This document shows, in pieces, positions 24,120-35,343 of a DNA stretch of 64,000 bases. The notes beneath the pieces are model-generated. The model was not told where the DNA came from and ran no database searches. It saw nothing but the letters and a program-made list of their open reading frames with translations. The stretch spans positions 1 to 64,000 of the forward strand of contig JAJEKB010020868.1 of NCBI GenBank assembly GCA_022393335.1, given 5' to 3'. This DNA comes from Macrotrachela quadricornifera (lineage: Eukaryota; Rotifera; Eurotatoria; Philodinida; Philodinidae). The position numbers and the translations under genes were made by a program. Each line of letters starts with the position of its first letter. The first letter of the stretch is position 1.

Positions 24120-24546
24120 CGTCATCGAAACAATTTTCTTGTATACATTTATTGAATGAAATCATCATGTATCAACCACAAAATGAACGAGCTAAATCAG
24201 AAATAATTGATATATATCGTGAATATTATAGAAATAATCTTCGACAACAACAATTGATCAATGAATTTGAAACTGATTATCAATCGAGAGGAGCTATACG
24301 TTTATCTGTAAACGAATCATTTCTTTATATAACTTTATTAAAAAAGCATAAGAGATGTTTAATATTGATCAACTATATACTCTTCATTTGTTTGTTCTTG
24401 ATTTTTCAGAAAACCTTGCATGTGAACATCAAAAGATTCTTTTTTCTATAAGCTCTGTGAAGAATTCAATTGCGATAATAGTGTGTTTGACTCATTCTCA
24501 AGATGTTTATGCAGTGAATATCTGGATAGCTTTGCCAGAGCGTTAG
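24120..24546 (+). pseudogene. ADP-ribosyltransferase-family fragment, frameshifted
   Basis: Readable text starts upstream of the ATG at 24167 and includes IDIYREYYRNN, QLINEFETDYQSRGAIR and ESFLYITLLKK. This resembles the helical segment that precedes the catalytic domain in bdelloid mono-ADP-ribosyltransferase (ART/TPR) proteins. The family match continues in another frame from about 24352 (FNIDQLYTLHLFVLDFSENL), so a frameshift lies near 24350. The text fades out by about 24546 and no catalytic R-S-E residues are visible, so I judge it inactive. The fold-back element at 23824-24112 abuts its 5' side. The family assignment is from memory of related proteins and is moderate to weak. Confidence 0.42.
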
Positions 24547-24656
24547 AATTCTTTTACAAGCTTCTGATCATTTTTCGAAAAAATATTGTTACAGATTCTT
24601 CATGAAGTTATTCGAATGAAAGTGAAAATTCGTAAAGTAAGTGACAAAATAAAATA

Positions 24657-25409
24657 TTAATCAAAGATTCGCATTTGGTACTTGTTATTCTCTCGAATAT
24701 CATCATTGATTAATTTTAGTACTTTACATAGATATTTTCTTAAAATCATAACATCTTTCTGTAGTGGATAGACTAAGTCTCGATAATAATAAGATTTCTT
24801 CAATGCTTTCATAAATTGTGTTTGAACACATTCATTCACAACTGCTAGACGAATATCAATGATTGTAATATCAGATAGATCAAACAATGAGGATTGAAGA
24901 AATTGTCGATTGGAATAGTAGAAATGACGGCGAAAGGAATTGAAACTGATTTGATACTCAAATTTAACTTGATCCGAAAGTTTAGATGATGAATTAGTCT
25001 GTAAACGAATTTGAGATTTACATGCACTTCGTTTTTCATTTTTCGATTGATGTTTTATGGATACTTGTTTTGTTTTCATCACTGAATCTGATGCAATTGG
25101 AGGCACTGGTATCGAATCTTCTTCGAATAGTCGATCACATTGGAATATCGTTGGCTCGAAACAATGACTGTATCGAAACAGTTCTTGCTTAGCATTCGAT
25201 GTTTGATTCCCACCAATGCAGTTAGCTCTGACAACGTTTGGAAAAGATTTTAAGATTCTAATAGAGATAGGACAGGATGTCTTTTTTGTTTTTTGTTTAG
25301 ATCTCTTCGATTTAATCGATTGACGAAATTCGAAAAGAGTGACATAATAATCGATCATGGAAGTATCTTCGCTGGAATCATGTTGATCATATTCAATATC
25401 TGACATCAT
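24657..25409 (-). CDS. hypothetical protein, ~250 aa
   Basis: An uninterrupted 250-codon frame on the minus strand ends with TTA TTC-side stop at 24657. The chosen start is the ATG at 25407-25409 (MMSDIEYDQHDSSED). A TTTTAG acceptor lies about 16 nt upstream on that strand, just inside the longer frame that begins at 25451, so the longer start is probably intronic. The N-terminal third is acidic then Lys/Ser-rich (SIKSKRSKQKTKK); the C-terminal part has a helical look (FMKALKKSYYYRDL, LRKYLCKVLKLINDDI). No signal peptide, membrane segment or known domain is recognised. A frame this long is unlikely by chance in AT-rich DNA. Confidence 0.55.
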   Translation of the reverse strand: MMSDIEYDQHDSSEDTSMIDYYVTLFEFRQSIKSKRSKQKTKKTSCPISIRILKSFPNVVRANCIGGNQTSNAKQELFRYSHCFEPTIFQCDRLFEEDSIPVPPIASDSVMKTKQVSIKHQSKNEKRSACKSQIRLQTNSSSKLSDQVKFEYQISFNSFRRHFYYSNRQFLQSSLFDLSDITIIDIRLAVVNECVQTQFMKALKKSYYYRDLVYPLQKDVMILRKYLCKVLKLINDDIRENNKYQMRIFD

Positions 25410-26923
25410 GTTTTGATATCTCCTAAAATACGAGAATCCAATAAATAACATTTAGAAAAATTTTCTCGAAATGGCTGACGATTTATTCGAACGATGACAT
25501 AACCAAGACGCTTTTCTCTTACATTCAATGACTATTATGTACGATGAAAAGGAGGTAGAACATTTATCGAATATATGTGAGTAGTTTTCAGATTTTTGAA
25601 AGAGCTTTAAATTTTGATCTGATATTTAAATCCAAAATAAGACCTTGTTCTATATTAACTATTGCGATTTAAAAGGCTTGTCTTTGGTTCTATTTTACTT
25701 GTCCATAAAATCAAATGAGAACCTACTTGCTGATTTGCATATAAACGAAGACTCAAAGTATTATAGAGACTTTGCTCTAACTTATACATCAAATAGAAAA
25801 ATCAGCTTTTGTATATATCTCGAAAAACTTCGGCAATAGCACATGGGAGATTATGAAATTTTGTCACTTCCTACGCAACTATTGATTAGGATATGTGTCA
25901 CGATTGAGTCATTAAAGTAAAAAATGGAGAAAAAAGAAAATCATCACATGAATATATACTTCAACAAATCATAATTTACATCAAGTTATTTTCACGAAAA
26001 TCTTTTTTCTTAGGGTTTTATGTAAAGGTATCGTATTTTTCACACTAGATGTAACAGCAAAAAATGTAGTGTGCACCAATTTTAACAATAAAAAGATGTT
26101 TATTTGCATAAATATCGAGAACTGAATAGTTATATCATTCGATTTTGTGTAAAGATTGTGAACAACAGTCCACTACATTCTACGCTTGGGATCACTAAAT
26201 TAGCAATTACTCGATCTAGTATAGCATCATTTGATATAGTAATTTATTATTTGCCAAAGTCAAAAATGATGGTTGAATCTATATCAGATCACTGAACCAA
26301 TAATCTTACAAAAAACGGCCATTGCCGACATTTTCAGGTCGAAAATTGTCAAATTTTTTTGGGCAAGTTTCCATTCCGTATTTCAACAAATGGACCAAGA
26401 AAATGATTGAAAACTTTTACAATCCCCGTTGCATTTCGGCGAAAATGTGATAGAAATCCATCAAATCTATCTGTACATTTTCAACTTGAAAGGATATTTA
26501 ATTGGAAGTGAAGCTTTATTGATGATATACGCATAGCATGTGTAAAAGTATTCAGTTAATTTTCACTGAAAGATTGACATAATATGCAAAAGAACGACAT
26601 AATATCTATTAATATGAAACCATTTGTATGCTTATATTTAGTCAAATTTTTGATAAAACATGTTACATTATCGAAATAAATAGTTTTAAATTATGTTTTT
26701 TCGTTGGTTATTCTTTATCACATAAGACTTTGAATTGTATGGCAATCTGTATATTTTCGCTAATCAATCTGTAACTAATCCAATACTCATTATAATTTTA
26801 AGAAAGCTTTCTGATTTCTTACTTACGTGAAACAAATATTTGGATTTGAATTTCATATAATGGAAAGAGGATTGAAAATTAAGCTATTTGTGATCAACAT
26901 TTCGTAATAAGATAGATTAGAAA

Positions 26924-28470
26924 CAGAGCTAGGACGAGTACAAGTACTGCAAGTAAAAGTATTTTACTTTTATGAAATAATTGATAAATCTTGAGATTTT
27001 ATAATAAATTGCAAAGAAATAGTAGATTCTTGTAGTTATAATGTATAAATTGAATTTTTTATTCTTTTTTATCATAATCAGGAATTTTCGATCTTTATAC
27101 GATCATTTTCAACATACCATGACCTTTTAAACTAGATATTACAAAACACAAAAATCAAACAAAATTAAGTAGACAACATAAACATGAAAATATTTTCTAT
27201 ATGAAAGAAACAACATTAACATTTAACATCATGACCATTGACATCATTACCAGGTGTTTTCTCAATATTTGAATGTTGTTAATCAAATCCAGTAACATAT
27301 ACCTATAATGAAATTACTCAAGACAAATTTACTACATTTGTATAATAATATATAAAATAATTGATAAATCTTGAGAATTTATAATAAATTTTCTGTATCT
27401 TGTAACATCTAGTATATAAGGTCGTGGTATGTTGAAAATGATCGTATAAAGATTGAAAATTCCTGATTATGATAAAAAAGAATAAAAAATTCAATTTATA
27501 CATTATAACTACAAGAATCTACTATTTCTTTGCAATATTTTACTTTTACTTGCAAAAATGTACTTGGTACGTGTACTTGTACCTTGTGGCAAAAACTTAA
27601 TACTTGTACTCATACTTTTTGATAAATACCTGGTACTTATACTTGCACTTTATCACAAATACTTGATATTTGTACTTGTACTTCAAGACGTATACTTTTG
27701 TACTTGTGCATAAGTTTAAAAAAGAAGAACTTTGAACGTACATTTGAGATATGTGTACAATACATTATGGGAGTAGAACAAAAAGATGTTAATGAATTTT
27801 TAAAGATCGCTGACATATTGCGAGATTACAACATAATTGAATATCAAAATATAATAACTGAAATTTGTATTCCAGTATACTAATATATTCATTGAAGATA
27901 AACTGCAGATACCGTCTGTTACATTTGTTTGCATTTTCTCGTAGTAATGATGAACATCTTGGAATGCTTACGCCTACACAATCTACCTTGAGTCCTCAAG
28001 TCCTATATATTGAGGATACCCTTGGGTACTTAAATACTATGTATTGGGGGTACCTTTGGATCCTTAAATACTATATATTGGGAATACTTCTGGTCATCAA
28101 GAGCTTCTGCTTGACTGTAATCGGAATCTTGGTCTCTAAAATAAATGTGTTTGTCGGCAGGATATTAGTCGGAATTTACAGTCAAGGGACCTAGTGGATC
28201 GTCTCGATGCACGTTACTTGTATTTCAGAAGACATGCACATCATTTGCAACTGGAACACGCGAATGAAGTGAAAATAACGACAATCCTTCTAGCATTTTG
28301 AGTAACTATCAACGTTTTGACAAAGCTAAACGACACATTAGTCACTATTTAAGACGTCGTTCCGTCATTAAAGTGTGAGTACCAAATACTTTTCTGAAAT
28401 TTCAAGTCCAAGTACCAAGTACTTTTCGGGAAGTACAAGTACAAGTACAAATACTTGCGCCCTAGCTCTG
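26924..28470. mobile_element. non-autonomous hAT element, 1547 bp, with 8-bp TSD
   Basis: Ends are CAGAGCTAGGACG at left and, on the opposite strand, CAGAGCTAGGGCGC at right. Perfect 8-bp direct repeats ATTAGAAA flank it (26916-26923 and 28471-28478), the hallmark of hAT insertion. Both ends continue into degenerate (GTACTT)n text (27555-27705 and 28380-28450). Inside are a second inverted repeat (about 27025-27130 against 27410-27535) and a short frame at 27720-27883 that faintly recalls a BTB-domain helix (FLKIADIL); that resemblance is weak. There is no transposase. It is absent from copy B of the duplication. Confidence 0.9.
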
Positions 28471-29029
28471 ATTAGAAAGATTACTGGATCTTCTGGAGGT
28501 AATGAGAAATTCTATAACACGTATGCATCAATATCTGTTTATATTCATATGATTTCACCATTATCATTTTATTTATTTAAAATTGGAATATTCCATAGCG
28601 AATTTCGTAGTACTTTACCATCTTTATGTAATAAACAATTTCTTTATTCAATAGCAAATAATCTGGTTTCACGTATTAGTTGTAATATGATTATTGCAAT
28701 TCAAAAATTAATCATTAGATGATTAAAATTTGATTTGGCATCAATATCCATAAAACACTGATTCAACTATTGTATTCAATAAAAAAAACATCTCTATTGA
28801 TAAGTTTATTCATATTTATCTAAATTGTAATATTATCTATAATTTATTTATCACTATAAATAATGAACATTATAAATTCCAAATAAATTTTGAAATTCTC
28901 AAATGATTCAGTTATACATTACTCAGAATGTGAAGTATTAGAATACAAACGAAAAAAACCGAATGAAAATATGCACAATAGAAAATGTTGCACATATCAC
29001 GTACATATTCATATTAAATTAAAGTTCAT

Positions 29030-30612
29030 TTAACTTCTTTTAATTTGAACTTTCTTAGTCTTCTCGTCTTTGTCTTGTTCGTCTGATGATGAGAAGCTTT
29101 TCGCTAAAGCATAAGCTATAAGTCCTGTACCTGCTGCCAAAATTACACCAGCACCGATTGCTACTATTTGAACCTGTATATCAAGAAAATGTAAAAAATA
29201 AAGAATTTTTTCTCAATCATCTAAAACACAATACTTGTTGACTATTTGCTTGACCATATCGACATTCAGTGGCAAAATGTTCACAGTTTCGATAGATTAC
29301 ATTATAACCAACTTGGTTGAGTGATTTTCGCGCACGATCGACTATTTCATAGACAGGCAAAGGTCTATAAATATATATTTGAAATATTAACACTTGTGTA
29401 ATTTTATCATATTCGAAAATATGTAAAAGTGTCTCGTAAAGTGTATAGGTGTTTCCTGAAAACTGCCTTTTTCAGTCAAACACACAACAAATCCAAACGA
29501 TATAGATTCAATGAGTAGAGCTAAACCAAGATCGAAATAATGTTTCAGTAATTTAGATATTCTGATATTTTGAACTCTAGGTGTTACTAATCTTGTTCCG
29601 TTTCTAGAGAGCGAGAATCTAAGATAAAGGATCCTGTTTGCAGAAGTATCAGACGTATACTATCTATCATAAAAAAACACCAAGATGAAGAAAGCTGACA
29701 ATCAGATTTTTTCATTTTTAATTATCTCTCTTGATAGAAGCACATTATAAATTGTATTAGTTTCGAGAGGAATGAGAAATTTGACAGCTCTACGCAAGAT
29801 TTGTATGAGATAATCTCTGAAAAAACAGAAAAGAGAATACCGAGCAACGTTCATATCAAACTGGAACATCAAGACACCTTCGAAATTCGGATTTTCATAA
29901 AATATCACAAAAATTATATATTAGTGTGTGTAAAACGTCAGAAATTCAAGGTTTTATTGACTCCAATATACAAATTCAATGAAATTTCATTGGTTTCTAG
30001 AGTCATATGAAGTTTGCTGTTTCTTCTTTGAAAACTCTTCTGTTCTAAAATGATTCGACAACCAAACAAAGAAACATGATAATGTTTCAAAGAAAAAATA
30101 CGGACAACAAATATTTGAGTAGGATCTAAAATGATGGCTTCCATTTGACTGCGAACAGTGGCTAAAGCTTGATGAAACTCTCGAATTTGATTCGATTTGA
30201 AAGAAAAGTCTTTTCAAGTTTAGATTATGAATTGTTTCAAATTTCATACTTTTTCCATGCATCACGATAGTTATTAACACGTGCTTTTCCATTCTCTCCG
30301 AGTACAACGAGTATGGTGGTTTCAATAATAGTAGCTTTGTTGAATTGGGCACCGGAAAGAGTAGTTATATTTCCCGAAAAACCAACAGACTGTCCAATAC
30401 CATCATCCTCACCATATCGATGAATGACCATACCATCACCTAAACATATTGAACATATATAGAATGATAACAACAAGTAGCCGAATCTTACCAACATAAA
30501 TCGCCCAATGACTGTAACAACCTCGATCAAATTCAATCATATCGCCCGGTTTTGCTTCAGGAAGTACATCTTTGATTTTTCTTGAGTTTTTAATAGACAA
30601 TGATGTCGTCAT
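29030..30612 (-). CDS. PLAAT-like phospholipase A/acyltransferase (LRAT domain), copy A
   Basis: Four exons on the minus strand: 30492-30612, 30250-30439, 29235-29364 and 29030-29173, summing to 585 nt (194 residues plus stop) in one frame with GT..AG introns. LRAT/NlpC-P60-fold features: [20 protein letters not shown] with the first catalytic His at residue 35, VIHR with the second at His47 (12 apart, as in PLAAT proteins), and NCEHF with the nucleophile Cys131. Residues about 149-171 ([19 protein letters not shown]) form one C-terminal membrane anchor, followed by an acidic/Lys tail. Family members take acyl groups from phospholipids and release them or pass them to amines. All catalytic residues are present, so activity is plausible. 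The start is the ATG at 30610-30612; the frame upstream has no ATG. Intron 2 is 885 nt here against 458 nt in copy B. Confidence 0.88.
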
Positions 30613-30849
30613 AATGTGTGTATCACAATATCGTGATATTGATATCACACGTTCTTTTTATATGCTGTCGACTTCTGAAACGTAAGAAGAAATTTGGAAA
30701 AAAACCCATAAATGTAATTGCTTAACTCATTCTTTTATGATTCAAAACAAATATAACATTTCTAATGGTTGTCAAATGTTGGAAGAACAATTAAAAAAAA
30801 ACATTTCAACACGTACCTGATATTTCGAAATTTCTCTATAACGTCATAT

Positions 30850-31135
30850 CTATATCTATCTATATATATAAAGAAGAAAGTTTGTCTGTCTGTCTGTCTG
30901 TCTGTCTGTTCGCTATGCATTCAGTCCCTGTACAAGCTAGCGTCACCAAACGTTCCATGGTACCTCCCCAGGCCTAGAGGAAGGTCATGGCGGGGTCACC
31001 CACCGAGAGTGTGGGTAGAATCTCACCCAGATAGTACTGTAATAGCTAACATTAGCAAACTTTCGATAGTGGCTCTCTGTGTTCGGCGATTGCTTTAAAG
31101 AGTGCTGTCAACATTAACAGAAGTAGGGAAGGGGG
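30850..31135. other. GTCT microsatellite and GC-richer repeat segment
   Basis: TCTATATATATAAAGA leads into (GTCT)n at about 30889-30911. A stretch much richer in G+C than its neighbours follows (CCATGGTACCTCCCCAGGCC, GGCGGGGTCACCCACC). No gene. It separates duplication copy A from the hAT transposon and probably belongs to another dispersed element that I cannot name. Confidence 0.6.
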
Positions 31136-34100
31136 CAGGGGTGGCGCGATCCTTCAAACTTTGGGGGGTGTAAAAAGTTTTTTCAAAGTAGTATGTTTAA
31201 AAAACAAAACTTTCATATGTTCACAAGATTTATTTTTCGTTATATTTTATATAGTTCGATTTAAATTATCACATGAAGAAAGTACATATTAATAGGCATA
31301 AAATATATGTATGAAAACGCAACCAAAAATAAAAGCAAAATACTACCAAGGTTCATTTTGTCAAGCAATAACATTAATTTCTGCTAATTTTTATTCTACG
31401 ATTTTTCATCAAAGCCTAAAAAATATAAAACAGATAGTTAAATATTTAATACTAATTGAGAGTTATGATTAATTATATTGTTTCGCAACTTTATGTGAAA
31501 AGTCAGATATGATGATATACTTACCCATTGTTCAGCAAGTTTTGATAAATCAAGTTTATCTAATAGATCATGTTCAATTGAACATAGAAGCAAATCTTTT
31601 AATTTATCATCTGTCAATGTTGTTCTTAAATAATTTTTTATTATCTTCATTTTGCTGAAACTTCGTTCATTAGTTGCAGTTGTTATTGGTAATGTTAGTA
31701 TATAGTTGTAAACGCTTGACAATTTTGGATATAGATGTCCACTTTGTTGTAATAATTTTACAACACCATCCATACCATCACATTCTTTTATTTTATCAGA
31801 TAATAATTGAAATTCTGTAAATAATAATGGCGGACTTGTTAATCTTGGAATTAGTTCACACATATGTTCACAGTCATTCAATGTTAAGTTGTCAATTCGA
31901 CTGGGTGTCACGTTAATAAACCATTTTAATTTTTCATTCAAAACATTTAAAAAAGCAGCATATATTGTATACAGATGATCAAGTATTTTATGAAATAATT
32001 TCAAATAGAAAGATTCTCTGAAAAAAAGGAAAAATCTGTCATGTATGACGATTCTATAAAATTTTTTTTCCTAATTAAGTTACCTCGTAGGTTGAATGAC
32101 TGCTTCTGGTTTTGAATCAATTCGACATGATGGTCGACGAAATCAGTGTAATCGATTAAACTCTTTATCAATATCAACATCATATGGTTCAATCTGTTTC
32201 TCACCTAACTAAACAAGACAAATAATTAAATAAAAGAAAAACTTAATAACATATATATATATATATATATATGTATATCACTTTACCTACTACTAAAATA
32301 TTTTTTAATGATTGATCATCATTTCTCATCTTTTGGATTAATTTTAACGTTTTATCTATTAATTCCATCGATGATAGTATATCCAATTGTTTTGATTGTA
32401 GATGTGTTGTTAACGAATTGGTTGTTCGTGTTATATTTTCCATAAATTTTAATAATACTATTATTTCAAAAGAAATGAATTTATTTCTCAAATTTTTACC
32501 TTGAAGTTTTGATTGGTTGTCGAATTGTTCTTCTTCTTCTTCTTCTTCAATAAGCTGAAGGCATTGAATAATTTCATCATATGATTCAATAACACAATGA
32601 ATGGATTCATAATTAGCAGTCCATCTTGTTTCAGATAAGGATTTAATAGTTAAACCATATGGAGATGTATCAAGTGCTTCACGAAGAACGTGACATCTTT
32701 TTATACTTGATGTAAAATAATTGTATAACTCTTGTAATAGCATGAACAGGTTGCTGTACTCAATAGAACAATTGCAAGCATAATCCACAGCCAAATTAGA
32801 ATTATGTGCACCACATGGAATATGTAAAATTTCTCGATTTAAATGGTTGCTAACACATGTTTGCACACCTTTATAAATACCTTTCATGCTTGGTGCGTTA
32901 TCGTAGCATTGTGCCACTAGTATTTCTGTTGATATTCCCTTTCGTTGTAATGTTTTAAGTAATAACAAACAAATTTCTTCGCCAACTTTACTTGGTAATT
33001 CTTCTAAAGATAATAAACGTTCTTCAACTTGGTAGTTTTTTGTGAATCTAATAACGATTGAGTACATTTCACGATGTGAGGTATCAGGAGTACTATCAGT
33101 TATAATCGATATAAACGGTGATTTGTTAATTTCGTCAATAATTAATCCTTCAACTGATTCACCTAATAATTCAATGTATTCACTTTGTGATTGATGACTC
33201 AGATATGATCTCTAAGCAAATAATATGAGTTTTGACACTCTTTAAATATAGAGAAACGACAAAATACCTGATATTTCTGTAATTTTGTTTTGAGAAACCA
33301 ATCGTTAAATATCTGATTATTTCGACGTTGTACATTAACTAACTGGACAAAATTACCTATTAATAGTAGAAAATTCCGTTAAAATAGTGAAAATTGCTTA
33401 TAAATTTTTCGTCTAATACCTTCACTTTCTGGATTTCGTCGAAATGCCAATCCTTGTCGTGCAAGGTATCGAGCTGAATCCAGTAATGTGACAATCACTT
33501 GTTTATTTAATTGTAAAATTATTTCTTGCTCTTGATTTTCTTTCATTCGATTACTATCAAGCATTAAATCAATATTAAATTTTTTATTCTTAAAATTCAA
33601 ATATCGATGAACTGAAGATTTGTGCGCTGAAGATAAAAAATGTTGTTCAAATTTGCCTTCGCGAAAATAAAACAGAAACAAACAATTAGAAGTTAATGCT
33701 AGAGTAAAACTATAAAACAAATTTTTATCTACCTTTCTTTCTGATTCCTTGACTTTTCATCTTATTCCACATTGATACACCATTTGAAGTCCAAGCATCT
33801 GTATGTTTTTCACTTCCTGGACCTAAAAAGCAACAAAAAATCATAATCATAAGTCAGAAAAAGGCTCAAATTAATTTTACCATCAGGAAACAATCGACAT
33901 GTAAAGCAGAAAGCTGCATCTCTTATTATGCTATATTCAAGATATGGATATTCATCATACCATTTAGAGGCAAATTTACATGTTTTTCCAGCTTTAAATA
34001 ATTCTTGGTTTTTTGGATATTCTTCTAATTTAACTTGTAATGGTCCTACCGAGACTAAGTAACGTAACTGTTCTTCGCTGAATGAATGACTGGCATCGTA

Positions 34101-35342
34101 ATAACCTACAATTTTATGGAACCGAATACTACCATTTTTTAAAAGAGCTATAAACATGTTGAACTTACCTGGATCACGATTAATCAGCTCATCTTTTTTA
34201 GAATCCAGTATTGTTATTTTATTTCCTTTCATTTCTATTGCTGTTATAATATCCATGCATAACTTTTTTAAATCATTTCCAGCTTCAAAAAGTTTATCAA
34301 TAAAATTTTTTGTTTCTTCTACGAAGATTTCTGGACATATATCAATAGATGTGGACATTTGTATAAGATGCTGACATGGATGAAGCAGTGCTTCCATAAT
34401 ACGTAGTTTAACTCCTATTTCATGTAAATTGATATTATCATATGAAGAGTTCATCATTGTTGTTGATGCCATTGATGTTGTCGAAGGCACAGAAGATGTA
34501 ATAGCTAAGTATAATCAAATGAAAGGCAAACAATGAGCTTAGGACATTATTTAAAAAAATAAAAAAAGATGATTACTCGGTATTGACTCATTTCCTTTTT
34601 CACTTTCATTTGTATATGTGTGTTCATTTAATTGAGATGAACTGCTATCATTAGCTACCATTTTTATCGCTGTTGATTCTTCTATATTTTCAACAATTTC
34701 TAACCCATTGAGTTGCACGTTTGAGGTTAAATTATCATATGATGTCAAAGTTGATACAGTTGTAGTTGTTGTTTGATTAGCTTTCGTTTTTTTAAAATAT
34801 TGTAAAATATCATTATTAACTTGGTTATTGTGATGACGTTTCGTAGATGGTGATTGCGAATGCATTAACAATCACTCATATGTAACTGTTCAATAAATGA
34901 TAATCTAAAAAACTGAAAAGCAAAATAATTGAAAAATCAGTCTTTCTATATGCTTGATATTGATCCTATCGATCGGAACTAATGCAACTTCTCGAGAAAT
35001 GCAATTCAATCAGCTCAATGAAAAATGTTCCACAATATAACTGAGTTGACACTAAATTCAACAGAATAATAAGTGTGTCGTTCGGACTATTTATATTTTC
35101 CTCTCGTCAATTATTTTCAGACATGTATAACACAGACAATTTATAAAAGAAAAAAAAGGAACAAAATTATCACTATGTCATAAGATATGTTTTTCTTCAG
35201 CTTTCTCTTTCTTTCGTTTGTTAGATATTGACTGTATATTGATTTTTCGTCTTCTCAACTAAGCAAAATATTCAAAAATTTTCGATTATTGGGGGGGTGT
35301 TACACCCCCGACAGCCCCCCCCCCCCGGTCACGCCACCCCTG
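31136..35342 (-). mobile_element. hAT transposon, 4.2 kb, near-intact
   Basis: Terminal inverted repeats are CAGGGGTGGCGCGATC (31136) and, on the opposite strand, CAGGGGTGGCGTGACC (ending 35342), typical hAT ends. The subterminal right end is a long C-run and GGGGGGTGTTACACCCCC hairpin text. It encodes the transposase listed next. The 8-bp flanks are GAAGGGGG at left and ACAATAGC at right; they do not match, so there is no target duplication. The right end sits exactly against the first base of duplication copy B. Confidence 0.9.
31374..34871 (-). pseudogene. hAT transposase, TTF zinc finger type, one in-frame TGA
   Basis: Ten exons on the minus strand: 34577-34871, 34169-34504, 33881-34105, 33733-33822, 33420-33656, 33268-33356, 32287-33211, 32084-32204, 31525-32017 and 31374-31415. 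They total 2853 nt (950 codons plus stop) in one frame. Exon 3 carries the TTF-type zinc-finger pattern WYDEYPYLEYS, AAFCFTCRLF. Exon 7 has the catalytic-core motifs ISIITDSTPD and CYDNAPSMKG with two acidic residues. Exon 9 has the hAT dimerisation region LPITTATNERSFSKMKIIKNYLR with the third acidic residue. It resembles ZMYM1-like transposases. The only defect seen is a TGA at 32143-32145 (minus strand) in RLH-stop-FRRPS, one transition from the Arg expected there. A (TA)n run lies in the intron near 32250-32274. Confidence 0.88.
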
Positions 35343-35343
35343 A

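Larger units (their letters stand above)
25834..30849. repeat. segmental duplication, copy A
   Basis: Starts at CAATAGCACATGGGAG and ends near GTCATAT. It is similar to 35344-38395 throughout, apart from insertions and deletions. Matching stretches include 25834-26870 with 35344-36290, 28500-29200 with 36475-37160, and 29220-30849 with 37195-38395. Copy A is longer because of a 1547-bp hAT element (26924-28470) and about 430 extra bases in the second PLAAT intron. Confidence 0.88.

Noticed and set aside
30769..31098. 109-codon frame across the GTCT repeat
   Set aside because: The repeated LSVCLSVC text comes from the microsatellite and the rest has no family resemblance.
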